DNA of 64,000 nt from Anagrus nilaparvatae (GCA_022575985.1 JAKSXM010000002.1:15797001-15861000); one strand, 5' to 3'; shown: positions 12,308 to 24,869, counted from the stretch's first letter. Notes: generated from the letters alone by a model not told the origin. Numbers and translations: made by a program.

Positions 12308-12530
12308 TGCTACCATCCCAGCCAATTGTTGACCCAGAACGATGTGGCCGATTATATCAAGTCTCGATAAATCGTCACCAACCATCTAAAGAGCAGATAC
12401 ATAGTGAAAGGTTCTATTGTATGATTAGATAACAGAAATTTCTTCAAAAGAACTAGCTATTCACTGTAATGCACAAATAGTCATATTAATTTTAATAGTA
12501 GCAATACCAGTTTTTTCATATCCTGTTGTT
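12308..12530 (-). pseudogene. Possible decayed coding fragment
   Basis: Read on the minus strand, two stretches look protein-like: one near 12530-12455 beginning GYGTTGYEKTGIATIKINM, and one near 12395-12308 reading MVGDDLSRLDIIGHIVLGQQ. They lie in different frames and are broken by stops. I do not recognise the family. Short protein-like runs also arise by chance, so this is weak. Confidence 0.25.
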
Positions 12531-13686
12531 CCATAGCCAGTCAACCATTATTTAATAAATATAATATCAGTCAAGATAAAAATAGCTGCAAACTTTTGAA
12601 GTCTGAAAAATTTTTACAGCCAAAGATTTTAACCAAACATGATTTAACCCTGTTCATATATGCTAGTCTTAATTAGCTGGATCTGAAACTGAAATTAGAG
12701 CTGTAATTCAAGTTTTTAATAAACACCTGGACTAAGGAATCACACTTTAACTAAATATTTTTGTTCTAAATGTATAGAATCTTGTAGTTGATTACTTACT
12801 TTAACACAATTTTATTGACTTACTAATACCAGGTCCAGTTTTAAAATCAAATATATAAAAAATATGCTTATGTTCCTCTCCGTGTATATACATTTTATGT
12901 AAAACATGCATAAAATGGCTGTAACAATTTTCACCGAAATTTCATTCAATTTTTGATAAATCATCATTCAATCGTTGCGAAAATATTTTTTTTTAAAATA
13001 TTTATATTACTGCCATTCATAACCTTACTAATTATTTCATAAAAAATTTCTAAAATTTCAAATTGATTTGCACTAGCAATACTAGAACATTTTCAAAGTC
13101 TTATTTATTTTTTTTAGGTTAGAACAGAGAATTTTAAAAATTAATTTTTTATTAAAATTTTTTTTTGATCATAAACTACTTAATTATAATCTTCACAGTA
13201 AATTGTAAAATTTTTCAATAATTTTTTTTTTTAATAGGTTATATTAAAACAGATTTTTTAAAATATTAATTTTCATTTTCAATTTTTCTTGATTCTGAAG
13301 CACTTCATAATAATCATCACAATAATAAATTGCAAACTTTTTTCAATGAATTTTTTTTTTTAATCTTAGGTTTTCACATTATTCTTTCACAAAGTTTTTC
13401 TGTTATAACTAAATTTTCAACCAATAGTTCAAACTCGCGGGTTCCCGGCACCAAAATGTTCTTGTCAGAACATATGAAATACAAAACTCAGTTTGATTCA
13501 AATATTTTTCATTTCATGATGTAAATATGCTACACTTTCTGCCCGCAAATCTATGCTTGAAAGTCGCATTTTTGGTTCCTCATAGAGGAACCTTTGTGAT
13601 AGATGAAATTTTGATTTTTGATTTTTTGGCATATAAGCACGTTTTGGGACCTCAGGAAGCTAAAAAACCGGTTTTTAAAAAAAGTC

Positions 13687-13687
<1 letters not shown>

Positions 13688-13735
<48 letters not shown>
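13688..13735. repeat. (TG)n microsatellite
   Basis: About 24 TG units in the leader of the GGTTCC-bounded element. The copy near 61 kb has an interrupted TG/TATG tract in the same place, so the microsatellite is part of the element's structure. Confidence 0.95.
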
Positions 13736-13744
<9 letters not shown>

Positions 13745-14639
13745 ACCGGTGAAATTTCACAACCATTATGGAATTAAGACCTAATTTTTTTTTCAAAAAT
13801 TTTTTCATCAAAAAATCTCAAACTACTTTTTTTTTTTTTTAATTTGGATGTAATACCTCATTTATTTCCACGAAAGTACTTATATTTGAAAGTACGATTT
13901 TTACTCGATATCTCGAATCTGATAACTAATTTTTTGAAAATTTTTTTCTCAAAATTTTTTTCACCAAAAAATACAAAAAATACCAATTTTTTTTTTCTTT
14001 ACGGACGCAGTACTTAATTTATTTCTGTGGAAGTACTAGTTTTAGAAATATCGTTTATAGCATTTTTTTGGACCTGATACTTAATTTTTTCAAAATTCTT
14101 TTCTCAAAATTTTTGTCGCCAAAAAATACAAAAAACGCCAAAATTTTTTTTATTTTAGGACGTAATACTTAATTTTTTCCTATGAAAGTACGAATATCTA
14201 AAATTATCGTTTGTAAAGGATTTCTCCATCTGATACGTAATTTTTCGAAATTTTTTTTTTTCAAAACTTTTTACATAAAAAAATTAAAAAAACACTATAT
14301 TTTTTTTTCTTTTTGGATGTAGTACCTCATTTTTTTCCATAAAAGTACTGATATCTAGAAGTATCGTTTTTACTCTATATCTCAAATCTTATAATTTATT
14401 TTTGAAAATTTTTTTCTCAAAATTTTTTTCACCAAAAAATACAAAAAATACCAATTTTTTTTTCTTTACGGAGGCAGTACTTAATTTATTTCTGTGGAAG
14501 TACTAGTTTTAGAAATATCGTTTATAGCAATTTTTTGGACCTGATACTTAATTTTTTTATTTTGTTTTACTTTACTTTACTTTGTTAATTATTACAATAA
14601 GTAACTTATTTTTGTATTTTTGGGACTTGTTCCTGTTAT

Positions 14640-14641
<2 letters not shown>

Positions 14642-14688
<47 letters not shown>
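14642..14688. repeat. Poly-A tract, about 45 bases
   Basis: An uninterrupted A run preceded by a short foreign insert (TTTGTTTTACTTTACTTTAC.. near 14560) inside the degenerate array. This looks like a small retroposed sequence inserted into the element, with the A-run as its tail. Confidence 0.6.
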
Positions 14689-14690
<2 letters not shown>

Positions 14691-16054
14691 TGTTGCCAAA
14701 AAATACAAAAAATGCCAAAATTTTTTTTATTTTAGGACGTAATACTTAATTTTTTTCTATGAAAGTACGAATATCTGAAAATATTGTAACCGGTGATATT
14801 TCACAAATAATTTCTAATAAATTTTATTTTGGAATTAAGACCTAATTTTTTTTTCCAAAATTTTTTCATCAAAAAATCTCAAACTATTTTTTTTTTTTTT
14901 TAATTTGGATGTAATACCTAATTTATTTCCATGAAAGTACTTATATTTGAAAGTACGATTTTTACTCGATATCTCGAATCTGATAACTAATTTTTTTTAA
15001 ATTCTTTTCTCAAAATTTTTTTCACCAAAAAATACAAAAAAAAACTTAATTTTTTTTTATTTTTGGATGTAGTACCTAATTGATTTCTATGACAGTACTA
15101 GTTTTAGAAATATCGTTTATAGTAATTTTTTGGACCTGAAACTTAATTTTTTCAAAATTTTTTTCTCAAAATTAAAAAATCAAAAAAATTAAAAAATCTG
15201 TAATATTTTTTTTTTTTTTAGTGTAATACTTCCTTTAATTCCATGAAAGTACTAATATTTGAAAATTTTGCAATCGGTGGTATTTAACAACCATTATGGA
15301 ATTAAGATCTAATTTTTTTTTCAAAAATTTTTTCATCAAGAGATTTCAAAATACTTTTTTTTTTTTTTTAATTTAGGTGTAATATCTCATTTATTTCCAT
15401 AAAAGTACTTATATTTGAAAGTATGGTTTTTACTCGATATCTCAAATCTGATAATTAATTTTTTGAAAATTTTTTTCCCAAAATTTTTTTCACAAAAAAA
15501 TACAAAGAATACCAAATTTTTTTTTTGTTCAGACGTAGTACCTAATTAATTTCTATGAGAGTACTAGTTTTAGAAAGCTTATTCATAGCAATTTTTTGGA
15601 TCTGATACTGGATTTTTTCAAAATTTTTTTCTGAATATTAATAAAACAAAAAAATTAAAAAATCTGTAATATTGTTTTTTTTTTAAGTGTAATACCTAGT
15701 TTATTGAAAATTTTTTTCTAAAAATTTGTTAAATAAAAAACATTAAATCACAGCAACATTTTTTTTCTTATAAAATACGGTATTTAACTTTTTTTTATGA
15801 AATACTGATATCTCAAATTATAATTTTTATTAGATAAAATAGACCATTATAAATATTTTGCTATTGTTAATGAGGAACCATAGTGCCAATCACTTGGCAG
15901 CGTTTTTTTTCAATCTCTTGTTTTTTCTATAGAATTCTTTCTATAGAATTTTTTCTATAGGGAAGAAAGTAACAACTTTCAGCAGTAGTTATAACAAACT
16001 ATAGCATATTTTTTTTTTTAATTTTAAATTAAATACTTTATTGCTTAAAAAAAA

Positions 16055-16150
16055 AAAACAGTATCTGCCACAGTGAGTCTCGAACCGGGGACCTCTATAT
16101 TGCTATCTTAACACGCTGCCAACGCGCTAATGATTCGTATGCCTTAATAT
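16055..16150 (-). mobile_element. tRNA-derived SINE fragment
   Basis: On the minus strand TTAGCGCGTTGGCAGCGTG (A-box-like) is followed by GGTTCGAGACTC (B box, complement near 16076-16088). A T/A run at 16047-16058 supplies the A-tail. The stem arms do not close as a functional tRNA should, so this is a SINE or tRNA pseudogene. Confidence 0.55.
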
Positions 16151-16352
16151 CGAATTTTGTTAAATATATGGTCTGGAAAAGAAAGAGTGAGAAAGAAGAT
16201 TAGGGAACTGAAGGTTGTCTCTTTATCCACGCACATATATTATGCAATATAAATGTATATGTAAATTATTGATTTAATTATTCTTATTATTTTTCTTTTT
16301 GCATCTAGTGCAGCATATTTACATCTGAAAATAAAAACCCATGTGAATAGCA

Positions 16353-16393
16353 GGGGACGAAAGAATTATATTGATATAATTCTCTTTCGTCCC
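16353..16393. repeat. Near-perfect 41-bp hairpin
   Basis: GGGACGAAAGAATTATAT pairs across a 4-base loop with ATATAATTCTCTTTCGTCCC, with only a two-base bulge. It is unusually GC-rich at the base for this region. It may be two TIRs joined end to end (a collapsed MITE). Confidence 0.6.
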
Positions 16394-16399
16394 TTGCAA

Positions 16400-17015
16400 T
16401 ACAAATAGATATTTATTTTCAATTCTTTTTCAAAAAAATTTACTACTTTTTTATTCACAATTTTTTATAACCAAAAAATCAAATTTATTCATTTATCATC
16501 TGAATCTAATCATGTACTATCAAAAACTCAATGAAAACAATTATGACATTAAAATATTAAACAATTAATGTTGCTTAGTAACTAAATTCGAAATTTCAAA
16601 TATTTAATATTTTCTAAAATAATAAATTTTAAAATGAAATTAATGTAAAATTTTACAATTAAGAATAAAAACTAAAATGAATTTAATATCTTAGAAGAAT
16701 AATTATTATTGAAAAAAGGCTAGATCTAATGACTCGAAAAAAACAATTGTTTTTCGTGCCTTTACGAGGGTTCGTGCCTCTTATCTTCAATATTTTATCA
16801 AAAATTATAAAAATGTATAAAATTTAAAAAATGCAAAGTGCAGAAAAAAAAAATATAAATTATCTCGTAATTTAATTAGTTTCGGTTAAAATTAATTTAT
16901 TTTTTATATGACATAACCCTAATCTCGTGGAAGATTTTTTCATGCCATTAGGACTTTGCGTTGAAAAAATCTACTCATTTGCGTTCGTAACAGCCGGTAC
17001 AGTTCAAAAGTTCGC
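16400..17015. other. AT-rich spacer
   Basis: No gene is seen. The right end carries GCCGGTACAGTTCAAAAGTT, related in reverse complement to the word opening the block at 10428. Confidence 0.5.
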
Positions 17016-17199
17016 GGGCATACACGAAAAAAATTAAGGGTTTAAAATTAGCATTTATCAGACAGCTTAACATACCTTTATTCGGAAAATCAATGTGTGC
17101 TTTTTATATTGAAAACTTCTTTCTGTATTTCAAAATTCTATCTGGCGCTGATTCTGCTAAACAGCAGTTCTGAGTTTCGACTGGCACCCGTTCAGAGCT

Positions 17200-17260
17200 A
17201 ATAACTTATTGTGTAAACGCAACTGAAATGCATGGAACATTTTGTCAATATTTTGTTTTT
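17200..17260. repeat. GTGTAAACGCAAC...ATGCATGGAACAT module, copy 1
   Basis: The order TTGTGTAAACGCAACTGAAA then TGCATGGAACAT matches 31722-31760 (GTGTAAACACAACCTAAATG) and, inverted, 42750-42790. In all three places it adjoins or lies near an AGTCCCTAAA repeat, so it is probably one end of an interspersed element. Confidence 0.55.
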
Positions 17261-17269
17261 ATAAGTATA

Positions 17270-18245
17270 TGGCCCGTTGGTAGTATGTTAAAGTTTGAAT
17301 CCATACTGCCCACGAACCCGTCAGCAGTATGAGAATATTACGGATCCGTGAGCATTATGAAAATACCTAAGTCTCATTTGCAAACGGTCCCGTATGCGTA
17401 AAAGACTTGATTGTTTTTATACTACGTACTGTTCTGTGGGCAGTATGAAAACACCCAAGTCTTAAACGCATACGGGACCGTATGCATACTTAGGTATTTT
17501 CATAATGCTCATGGATCCGTTAGCATTATAAAAATACCCTATAGTGCTTTACCCATACGGGTCTGTTGGTAATGTGAAAATACCTAGGTCTCATACGTAT
17601 ACTGACCCGTGAGCATTATGAAAATACCCTCTCCTATACTCATACGGGTCCGTGGGCATTATGAAAATACCCAGGTCCTATATGCATACGGGCCCGTATG
17701 AGAAAAATACGGAGCCGTATATTTTAATACCGTACAAACAGGTGGTTTTGTATTGATTTTTGTCGTATAGTTTTTCATACGGCATAAATAAATACAGATG
17801 CCGTACGGAATATGCCGTATAAAATTATCCATTAATACGGCATATTTTGTACGGATTACAGTATTGGGTTTTGCCGTATGGATTTTTATACAGCAAAAGT
17901 CAATAAGGTAGCCGTATAAAATAGTCTATTAATATGTCATATTTCGTACGGCTTCCGTATATACTTCAGCCATATAAAAATCCATACGGAAAAAAATCAA
18001 TACGGAAGCCGTATAACATCATTCATTAATACGGCATATTCCGTACGGTTCCCGTATTGTTTTTTTTCCTATTGATTTTCATACGGCTGAAGTATACATG
18101 GGATCCGTTTGAAATTTGCCGCATTAATTGGCGATTTTATGCAGCTACCGTATGCAGTTTGCCGTATATACGGCTGAATACATCTAGTAACCGTTCACCA
18201 TATGTCGTATGTACGGTTCACAGCGTGTCACAGTATCCCAGCTCT
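17270..18245. repeat. GC-rich satellite-like array of ATACGG/CCGTAT words
   Basis: First part (17270-17700): a unit near 60-70 bp built on CGGGTCCGTGGGCATTATGA followed by AAATACCCAGGTC. Second part (17700-18200): shorter units with CCGTACGG, CCGTATTGATTTT and AATACGGCATATTCCGTACG, many of them in inverted pairs. The array is diverged, not homogenised, and holds no gene. Confidence 0.7.
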
Positions 18246-18257
18246 GAATTACAATAT

Positions 18258-18745
18258 AACGTGTTAGTTTTATAAGTCCCTAAACCTGGATTATTCCTAG
18301 TTCCTAAATAGGAATTATTCTAATTTCCATTTGACCACCCCCCTCGAAAGGGACTGATTTGACCTCCCCGTTGACCCTACCTGCAATCATGTACCATGTT
18401 AAAAAATTACCATTTATAATAATTAATTGTAAATTAAAAAAAAATTTAATGAATATTAAAAGAAAATTAAATAAATAAAGTTTTTAACTTAAATTAAATA
18501 GATAATAAAGTAAAAGAAAAAACATTAGCGCGTTGCGGGACGCCCTTTGTAAGTAAAAACTTAAAGTCTGAAAATTTTTGTTAGTCCTCGCTTATGTTTT
18601 TTTTTTTTGGATGGGGCATTTGAAAAAGTTTGGCTCGGCAAAGGGGGGGTGAAAAAGTGGCGTTTTTAGGGGAGGGGGGGTGAAATGGACTTAGGGACTT
18701 AGAATAATTTAAAGTGGGAGTCAGGGCCTTATGAGGCTATGATAA
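18258..18745. repeat. Inverted AGTCCCTAAA / polypyrimidine repeat
   Basis: Left side: AAGTCCCTAAACCTGGATTA, then TTTGACCACCCCCCTC near 18331. Right side, inverted: GGAGGGGGGGTGAAATGGAC near 18672, then TTAGGGACTTAGAATAATTT. The same motif set occurs as an array at 31757-31925 and inverted at 42420-42790. Confidence 0.6.
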
Positions 18746-19141
18746 GCACGAGAATTAAGAATACTTTAAGTCTATGGACATATTTCGGGATTTATTGTAA
18801 TTTCGATTTTAGGATTTATTACTGTTATGAACAAACATGTTCCATACTCGTTGGTTTTGTAGTTACACAAACCGGTTATACATTTTTTTTATACATTTTT
18901 TTACCGATTTTTTTTTACTTTATTATTTTTAATGTATGTAATTATTATTTTAATTATTATTTTAATTATTATTTTTTCATTATTTAATGAATGTAACTTT
19001 TATCAAGCATCATGTTATTTTTCTGAGCTATATCAGCCTGAACGACGAGTTGTAGGCATAATAGTTAGAGCTCTCATATTATCGTTAGATTCAACATTAT
19101 ATTATTTACATACATAAATGAGAAAATTAGCTCCAAAAAAG

Positions 19142-19172
<31 letters not shown>

Positions 19173-20460
19173 ATAGAGTAAAAACACCTGAAATGTACAA
19201 TTCTTGCAGCATCGCCTAATCCAATTGCTCTAAACTTTTAAGTGCGTTTTGTACATAAATTTTGACCATGTCTTGATCCATTGGTTTCTGACCATATGTC
19301 ATATTTGGCAGCAGAAAATTCGCCACCAATTGTTATAAGCAATCCATTTATTAATGAATAGTATTAAAAAAATCCCGTTACCGGAATTTTAATTACCGCT
19401 AATCCATTATCGATTATGGCAAAATTCTTTTTTAGACGTTTACAATCAATTTAAATATAAAAAAATCAACAGTCCAAAAAATTCAACAATCTAAATTCTG
19501 GTAACCGCAATTGGAATTTTTTTTCAATGTATAATGGTTCTATTTCGCCTACGCATTTTAGTATCAAGTTACTTTAAACAATTTTCAAATAAAGGTGAGT
19601 TTAACCAGACTTTTTTATTGGCGGTGTATGAAACAGGTTTTTTTTTACTTTTGGTTTAGCAAGGATTATCTGAGTTTTAATAATAGTAATTTTTCTGATC
19701 CATCCATGTTTGCGCCAATAAATAGTATTGCACTCGTATGTTAAATTTGCTCCTTATACATTTTCCGCTTATAAAATCTAAGTATAATTTCGTATTTAAA
19801 GTTTTCCAATCAGAAAATTTTTCTATAATCACTTCTACACTTTACTTTGATTTGATTTTCAATATCCAAACAAATTTATTTAATATCAGTGTGCAAGTGG
19901 CATTTAAATATCTATAGAATCAAATTCCTTGATAAATAAAGTACTTTATTAACTTTCTATCATTTTACCTGTCATATACTTAGCTATAAAATTTTATCTA
20001 GATATATAAAGTGATCGTTCCTAAAAATATCTGTATTTGTCACGTTTCAGTATCAAATAATAAAAAAGTAAAGAATTTTATTTTTTCTTTAAAAAAAAAA
20101 AAATCAATCTAAATTTTAATAATCTTCTAATATACTCTATAATCCTTTCAATTTTCTCAACTAAATCGTTATTATCAGTTGAATGAACATTTCATTAAGC
20201 ATGAAATTTTTTTATTTGAATTAATATAAAAAAAAAGTAATAAATTTATTTAATATTTTGAATAAAAAAAAAGAAAAAAATCAATATTTTAATAAAAAAG
20301 GAAGAAGACGTCTTGTACAAACATGTGTACTTAGAAAATTATAAAATAAACAGCTTAGTTAATAAAAGTTAGTTAGTTTATTAAAAAAAAGAGTATTTGT
20401 CTGATAAGAATTTACCTTATCGACTAACAAACGTAATCGTTCTTGCTTACTATTCTCTTC
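18746..20460. other. AT-rich spacer with a possible coding scrap
   Basis: Contains a TTTTAATTATTATT run near 18935-18975 and a poly-T at 19141-19165. The only protein-like stretch is entered separately at 19210-19330. No gene is called. Confidence 0.5.
19213..19330 (-). pseudogene. Possible decayed coding fragment, about 38 codons
   Basis: The minus strand reads LVANFLLPNMTYGQKPMDQD and then MVKIYVQNALKSLEQLD before a stop. Codon choice looks less random than the flanks, but no start, no splice context and no family can be assigned. Confidence 0.25.
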
Positions 20461-20474
20461 CGTTCTAATTTCCC

Positions 20475-20640
20475 GCTATATGTTGCTATATAAAGAAACT
20501 TATAATATAAACTCTACTATAGAGCACACCCTGGTACGACCTTTAAAAATACCATGGAAACCGTTAAAGTCGCGGTTATTATAAGAACCACAACCAACAA
20601 ATATATATATATATATATAGTGCACAATAATTAGTAAGTA
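20475..20640. promoter_or_regulatory. TATA-like and palindromic words, no gene attached
   Basis: GCTATATAAAGAAAC near 20485 is a good TATA-box match. Some 60-80 bases downstream is a GC-richer block (CACCCTGGTACGACC, GTCGCGGTTATTATAAGAAC), then an (AT)10 tract at 20600-20620. No reading frame follows, so this is at most a relic promoter. Confidence 0.25.
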
Positions 20641-21429
20641 ATCCAAGATCGAATCAACAAGCATTAAAAACATATCTTATTATAACTTATAATTATTAAA
20701 TTTATTTTAAACTTTTAATTTAATTATATTAAAAATTGGTGTACATATTTTATAGAGTATTAAAAAAAATTTTTTTTTTTCTTTTAATTACGATTTTTTT
20801 TTTAATTTAAATTACTTGCGCTTATTATATTAAAAGTTTCATGTAAATTAATTACTTTTCAGTAAGCGTTAAAATTCTTTTTTTTCCTTTCTTTTAATAG
20901 TTTTCTAATGGATTTTCGACATGTATTATGCTTATTTATATAAAAATGAGAATTATTTTTTTTAATGAATATTTTCTTATTATTTATTTTATAGTAATGA
21001 GTAAGTCTTAGTGAAGCTGACTTTAAAAAACTGATAGCACTGGGTTTAGTATATAAAAATATGATACCATGCAAATTTTTAAGGTTCTAGGTTCAATGGT
21101 TTCGAAATGGCAGCTGTTTTTCGATTTTTTTTCAAATTTGCCGGAAAAATCTGAGCTTATTTTTCGTTTTGTATTTTTCAGTGCTTTGTATAAGGCTTAA
21201 AAATAATTTTCAATACTAGGCAGTAAGTAAAATTTTCCGCTAAATCCATATCAGCTATCATCTTTTTGGAAATAGCTAAAAAAAATCCGGGAAATTGGAA
21301 AAACCAAAAGAAAGTTTCATATACTAGCTTCTCAAAAAGCGTGTTTTTTTTTCTTTTAATTAGTTTTATAAGTTTTGTTTAAAAATTTATTCTGACTCCA
21401 AAAAAATAGCTGAGTTGCATAACTATATC

Positions 21430-21895
21430 CTATGTCACCCGGAGTTCCAGAGACTTTTTTTCTTTATTTTGACACCAGTTTAATGTAATTTCGTCCATTG
21501 GTTCGACCCTGGTGATGAAACACACACACACTCACAGATACAAAAATAAATTTTCAAATATATATATAGTAGTAAGATTATCTTTAAAAAGCACTATTTT
21601 AGAAACTATTACAAGAAAAGAGACGAGTAAAAAATTTTTCAAAACTTCAAGCTTTTAGAAACTTGTTGAGGCCTAAAAAGTCCATTTCGTCAAAAATTAC
21701 AATTTTGGCAGCAGTTTAAAAATTGTTTTTTTTTTATCAAAAATCAGCATTCACTTTATTGACTCCAACAATAAAAGAATTATTAATAATAAATTGCGGT
21801 TTACAGGGAATGAAAGGTGAAACACAAAGAAACCAACCAGAAGTATTTTGGTTAACCTGCAAGGTTGCAGCGTTATATTGAAAATTATCAAAAAA
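21430..21895. repeat. Two dispersed repeat modules, side by side
   Basis: 21455-21570 is a diverged copy of the module at 1100-1235. 21600-21890 is a diverged copy of the TTTGGCAGCAATT / ACCAACCAGAAG module in the central part of the 1.5-6.3 kb fold-back. Both are non-coding. Confidence 0.5.
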
Positions 21896-22870
21896 ATAAT
21901 TTATTTATAAATAATTATTTATAAAAAATTATCAAAAAAATTATTTAAACATAAATAATTCAATTATTTTAGTCATTTAAAAAATCTTTTAAGGCGATTA
22001 AACTTTTGATTAAAAAATAAAATAATAATAAAAAAATTTTAACAGTTTCAAAAAATATACAGATTTCCATACATCAGACTGAATATTAATCTAAAAATTA
22101 TTTTTATAAAAGAGATAAAATTTATAAAATTTTAATCCTATTAAGATATTCCTTTCATCAACTTTAACTCATTCTATTCCCAAATTGACTGCAGAGAAAT
22201 ACACTGGCTCAAAAATGATACTTCAGATCATAAAAATATTTTCTAACAAATTTTCACATAGAGTTTAATTAATGTAATGTGTCGATTTGCCAATTTCATA
22301 AAATAGTTTTAAAAACATTTTAGAAGCCTATCTATTTTTTAGGCTCTTATTTATTAAAGTCACTTTTGAAATTTAAAAAGTACGTACACAAAAACAACTT
22401 CCAGGTTAATATACCCACATAAATAGATTAATAATAAAAAAGTTGAAAAAAAACTGAAAAATAAAGATCTTAAAATAAAATAAGAATCTCATAAATTAAA
22501 AGGTTTAAAATTAAAAGCATAGTTAAAAAAAAAGTATAGTTTAATGTTAAGGAGACGTTAGTTGCGTGTTTCACGACTTTAGTATTTTATAAGGTAATGA
22601 ACTATATAGCTAACTCTTATAGTATAATCAGTGTCATACTCCACATAATGCGGCCATATGTGACAAGTTGTCCGAAGAAAAAAAAATTTATTTATATCAA
22701 AGGCTGTAAAAAACTTTTTAGTATTTACCATTCAAATATTTTACTTTTTTATAATATCATACTATTTACGTATGTTTTAACTTTTAAAACATCAAAAATA
22801 AAATGAAAAAAACTTTTTTTTAGAAAGATTTACGTATGGGATGCCCTTACGTATATACAACATTGGAATC
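21896..22870. other. AT-rich spacer
   Basis: Low-complexity AT-rich sequence with no supported gene. Confidence 0.55.
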
Positions 22871-22871
22871 G

Positions 22872-23612
22872 TGTATTCAAGGTTTATTTCAATATTGTAC
22901 CAAATGTATTGAAAAATAGTCGTTTTATTTGATTTATTTATTTGGAGAAGATTTACCGAATAAATCTAATTTTATAATTTTTTCTGAAATAAATCTAATA
23001 TTTTTGAATACTGTAAATTTTATATTATGACCCATGACTAAAAAAATAAGGAGAGCTCTAAATTGCACGTAAATTACTTATTGAGACAAAATCGATTTAA
23101 GGCATTCTTTCTTTCTGGTCATTGATAAAAGAAAAAATTCGTATCCTAGCTGTATCAGACGATTGTTTACTGCAGTTTTTTTATATTATTGTGGGATTGG
23201 TGGTTTCAACCCAGGCGTTAAATGGCTACAGTCTCTCGCAAGTAAAGGGAGAAAGCTTCGGTTTATACATAAGGAGACATATGGAGCCACCACCCAAACA
23301 TATTTGATGATGCCCTAGAGTGGTGGTGAAACGACAGTCCCTCTTTTTCAATGAACCCTGAATTATAGACATCTACATTGTCCAGGTAATGACAGAAGAG
23401 TTTAGTATTTTCAATCTGGATGTAATCAAATTCTAACTTCACAATATGCGAATAATATGTCTTTTTTCATTTTGAAAAACCACTAATTTGCTTTTTGTGT
23501 TGTTAAAATAGCATTTTGTGTACAGCTGCACAATCAATACTATTTTATGCCCAAAAAACTTTATTTTTTTATTTTGATTCATTAGGTTTGTACAATATTG
23601 AAATAAACCGTC
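22872..23612. repeat. 740-bp segment bounded by inverted GGTTTATTTCAATATTGTAC
   Basis: GGTTTATTTCAATATTGTAC near 22881 and its complement near 23587 form inverted ends of about 40 bp. The interior is richer in GC around 23140-23340, but its open frame (23122-23307) has no recognisable domain. It could be a MITE or a short non-autonomous element. Confidence 0.4.
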
Positions 23613-24399
23613 AATACGTGGAACTTTAATTTTTTATGTATCTATATCTCTTTTAATAGTAAATACTAAAAGTCATTTGGTTTTTTATTTGAAAAAAAGA
23701 GTTTACCATAAAAAATAGAAGAAACTACCTAGAGAGCAAATTTTTATTTATTTTTAAATTATTGATATTTGAAGTTAAAAAAAAAGGATTGCATTTGATT
23801 CTAACAAGGGGAATTCAAGATACCTATTTGTAAAACTAAATAAAACAAAATAGATACGGATCAGTGAATTAAAGTCGGTAAAACATAAAGACTATCCTTT
23901 ATTCATTTCAAATGGTCGTATGGGCCTAGAAATAGAAGGCTCAATGTTATAAGATAGTATAGTGTTTAGGCTGTAGCCTTGTTTCTTTATTTAACATCTT
24001 CCAGTGGGTCTTCCTTTTTTTTTTCTTTGAGGGTTTGTACTTTCGAAAAATTTCGCTTGATTTAACTCAAAAATTTGGTACTACTTAATAGAAAAAATTG
24101 GGTCTTTAAGGGAAAACGCGATAGTATAATGTTTTGCTTTAAAATGGTTTAAAAGCTAAAATATATTTAAAAAATATTGAAAAAGTTTTAAAAATGTATG
24201 TGGTAATATATTTATTATGTCAAATTCTCACTAATTTTAATTTAATTTAATTTTTGAAATAAAAAATTTTTTTGTTTACCGATAAACGGCTGCCAATTTT
24301 ACGCCGTATGCAAAAGTTCACTTTCGCTGGTAAAATATCGTTTCAAGTAGTATAAAAAACAGTGAAATTCATGCGGGGTAGATGTGTTTTCAGTCTTTA

Positions 24400-24864
24400 T
24401 GCTTATATTACTCAAAATTATTTATTTGGGCTTTAGTCGAAAAAATCGAAAAATACGACATCCATTGAAATCCGTTACCAGATCAGTTCTGATTTTCTGG
24501 CAGGAAGAAATCGAAAGAAGATAACATATAAAAAACTTCTGCCAAGCCAGAATATGGGGCTAACATGTGTCAAAATGTTAATACATTTTGTGCATAATCT
24601 GAAATCACATAAAAAAATATTAGTCACGGATTTTTTTATTTTTTGGAATTACGAAAATTAACGGAGTTGTAGTGATTTCAAAAATCAGAGGTTTGACGTT
24701 ACAATGTATTTGAATACGATAAGCATGACGTCATCACTTTTTTAATTTTCATTTTTTTTTTAAACAAAAAAATACGCGTGTAATATTTTTTGATCTAGTT
24801 TTAAATTGCATTTAAAATGCAAAAAAAATCATTAAAATTCCAATCCATGCAAGCCCCCTATTTT
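24400..24864. mobile_element. Decayed relative of the THAP/YqaJ transposon
   Basis: The right end at 24847-24861 reads ATGCAAGCCCCCTAT, one substitution from the ATGCAAGTCCCCTAT terminus of the intact element at 48605-52940. The 90 bases before it resemble those before the relic end at 48035-48050. A TGACGTCA word lies at about 24727. The left end is not recognisable and no coding remains. Confidence 0.5.
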
Positions 24865-24869
24865 TGGAC

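Larger units (their letters stand above)
13570..15900. mobile_element. GGTTCCTC/GAGGAACC-bounded repeat element, copy 1
   Basis: Begins TTTTTGGTTCCTCATAGAGG and ends GAGGAACCATAGTGCCAATC..TTGGCAG. In between are a leader (GGCATATAAGCACGTTTTGG, AGGAAGCTAAAAAACCGGTT), a (TG)n tract, and then a degenerate array of blocks each with 'gaaagtact', 'aatttttttctcaaaattttt' and 'caaaaaatacaaaaa'. A copy with the same two ends lies at 60879-61925 and an inverted partial copy at about 43600-44080. It carries no protein gene. Confidence 0.7.

Noticed and set aside
13527..13811. Frames over the TG tract
   Set aside because: They translate to VCVCVC or THTHTH and exist only because of the microsatellite.
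11085..18245. CRISPR-like arrays
   Set aside because: The repeats are diverged, adjacent or irregularly spaced without unique spacers, and the window is eukaryotic.
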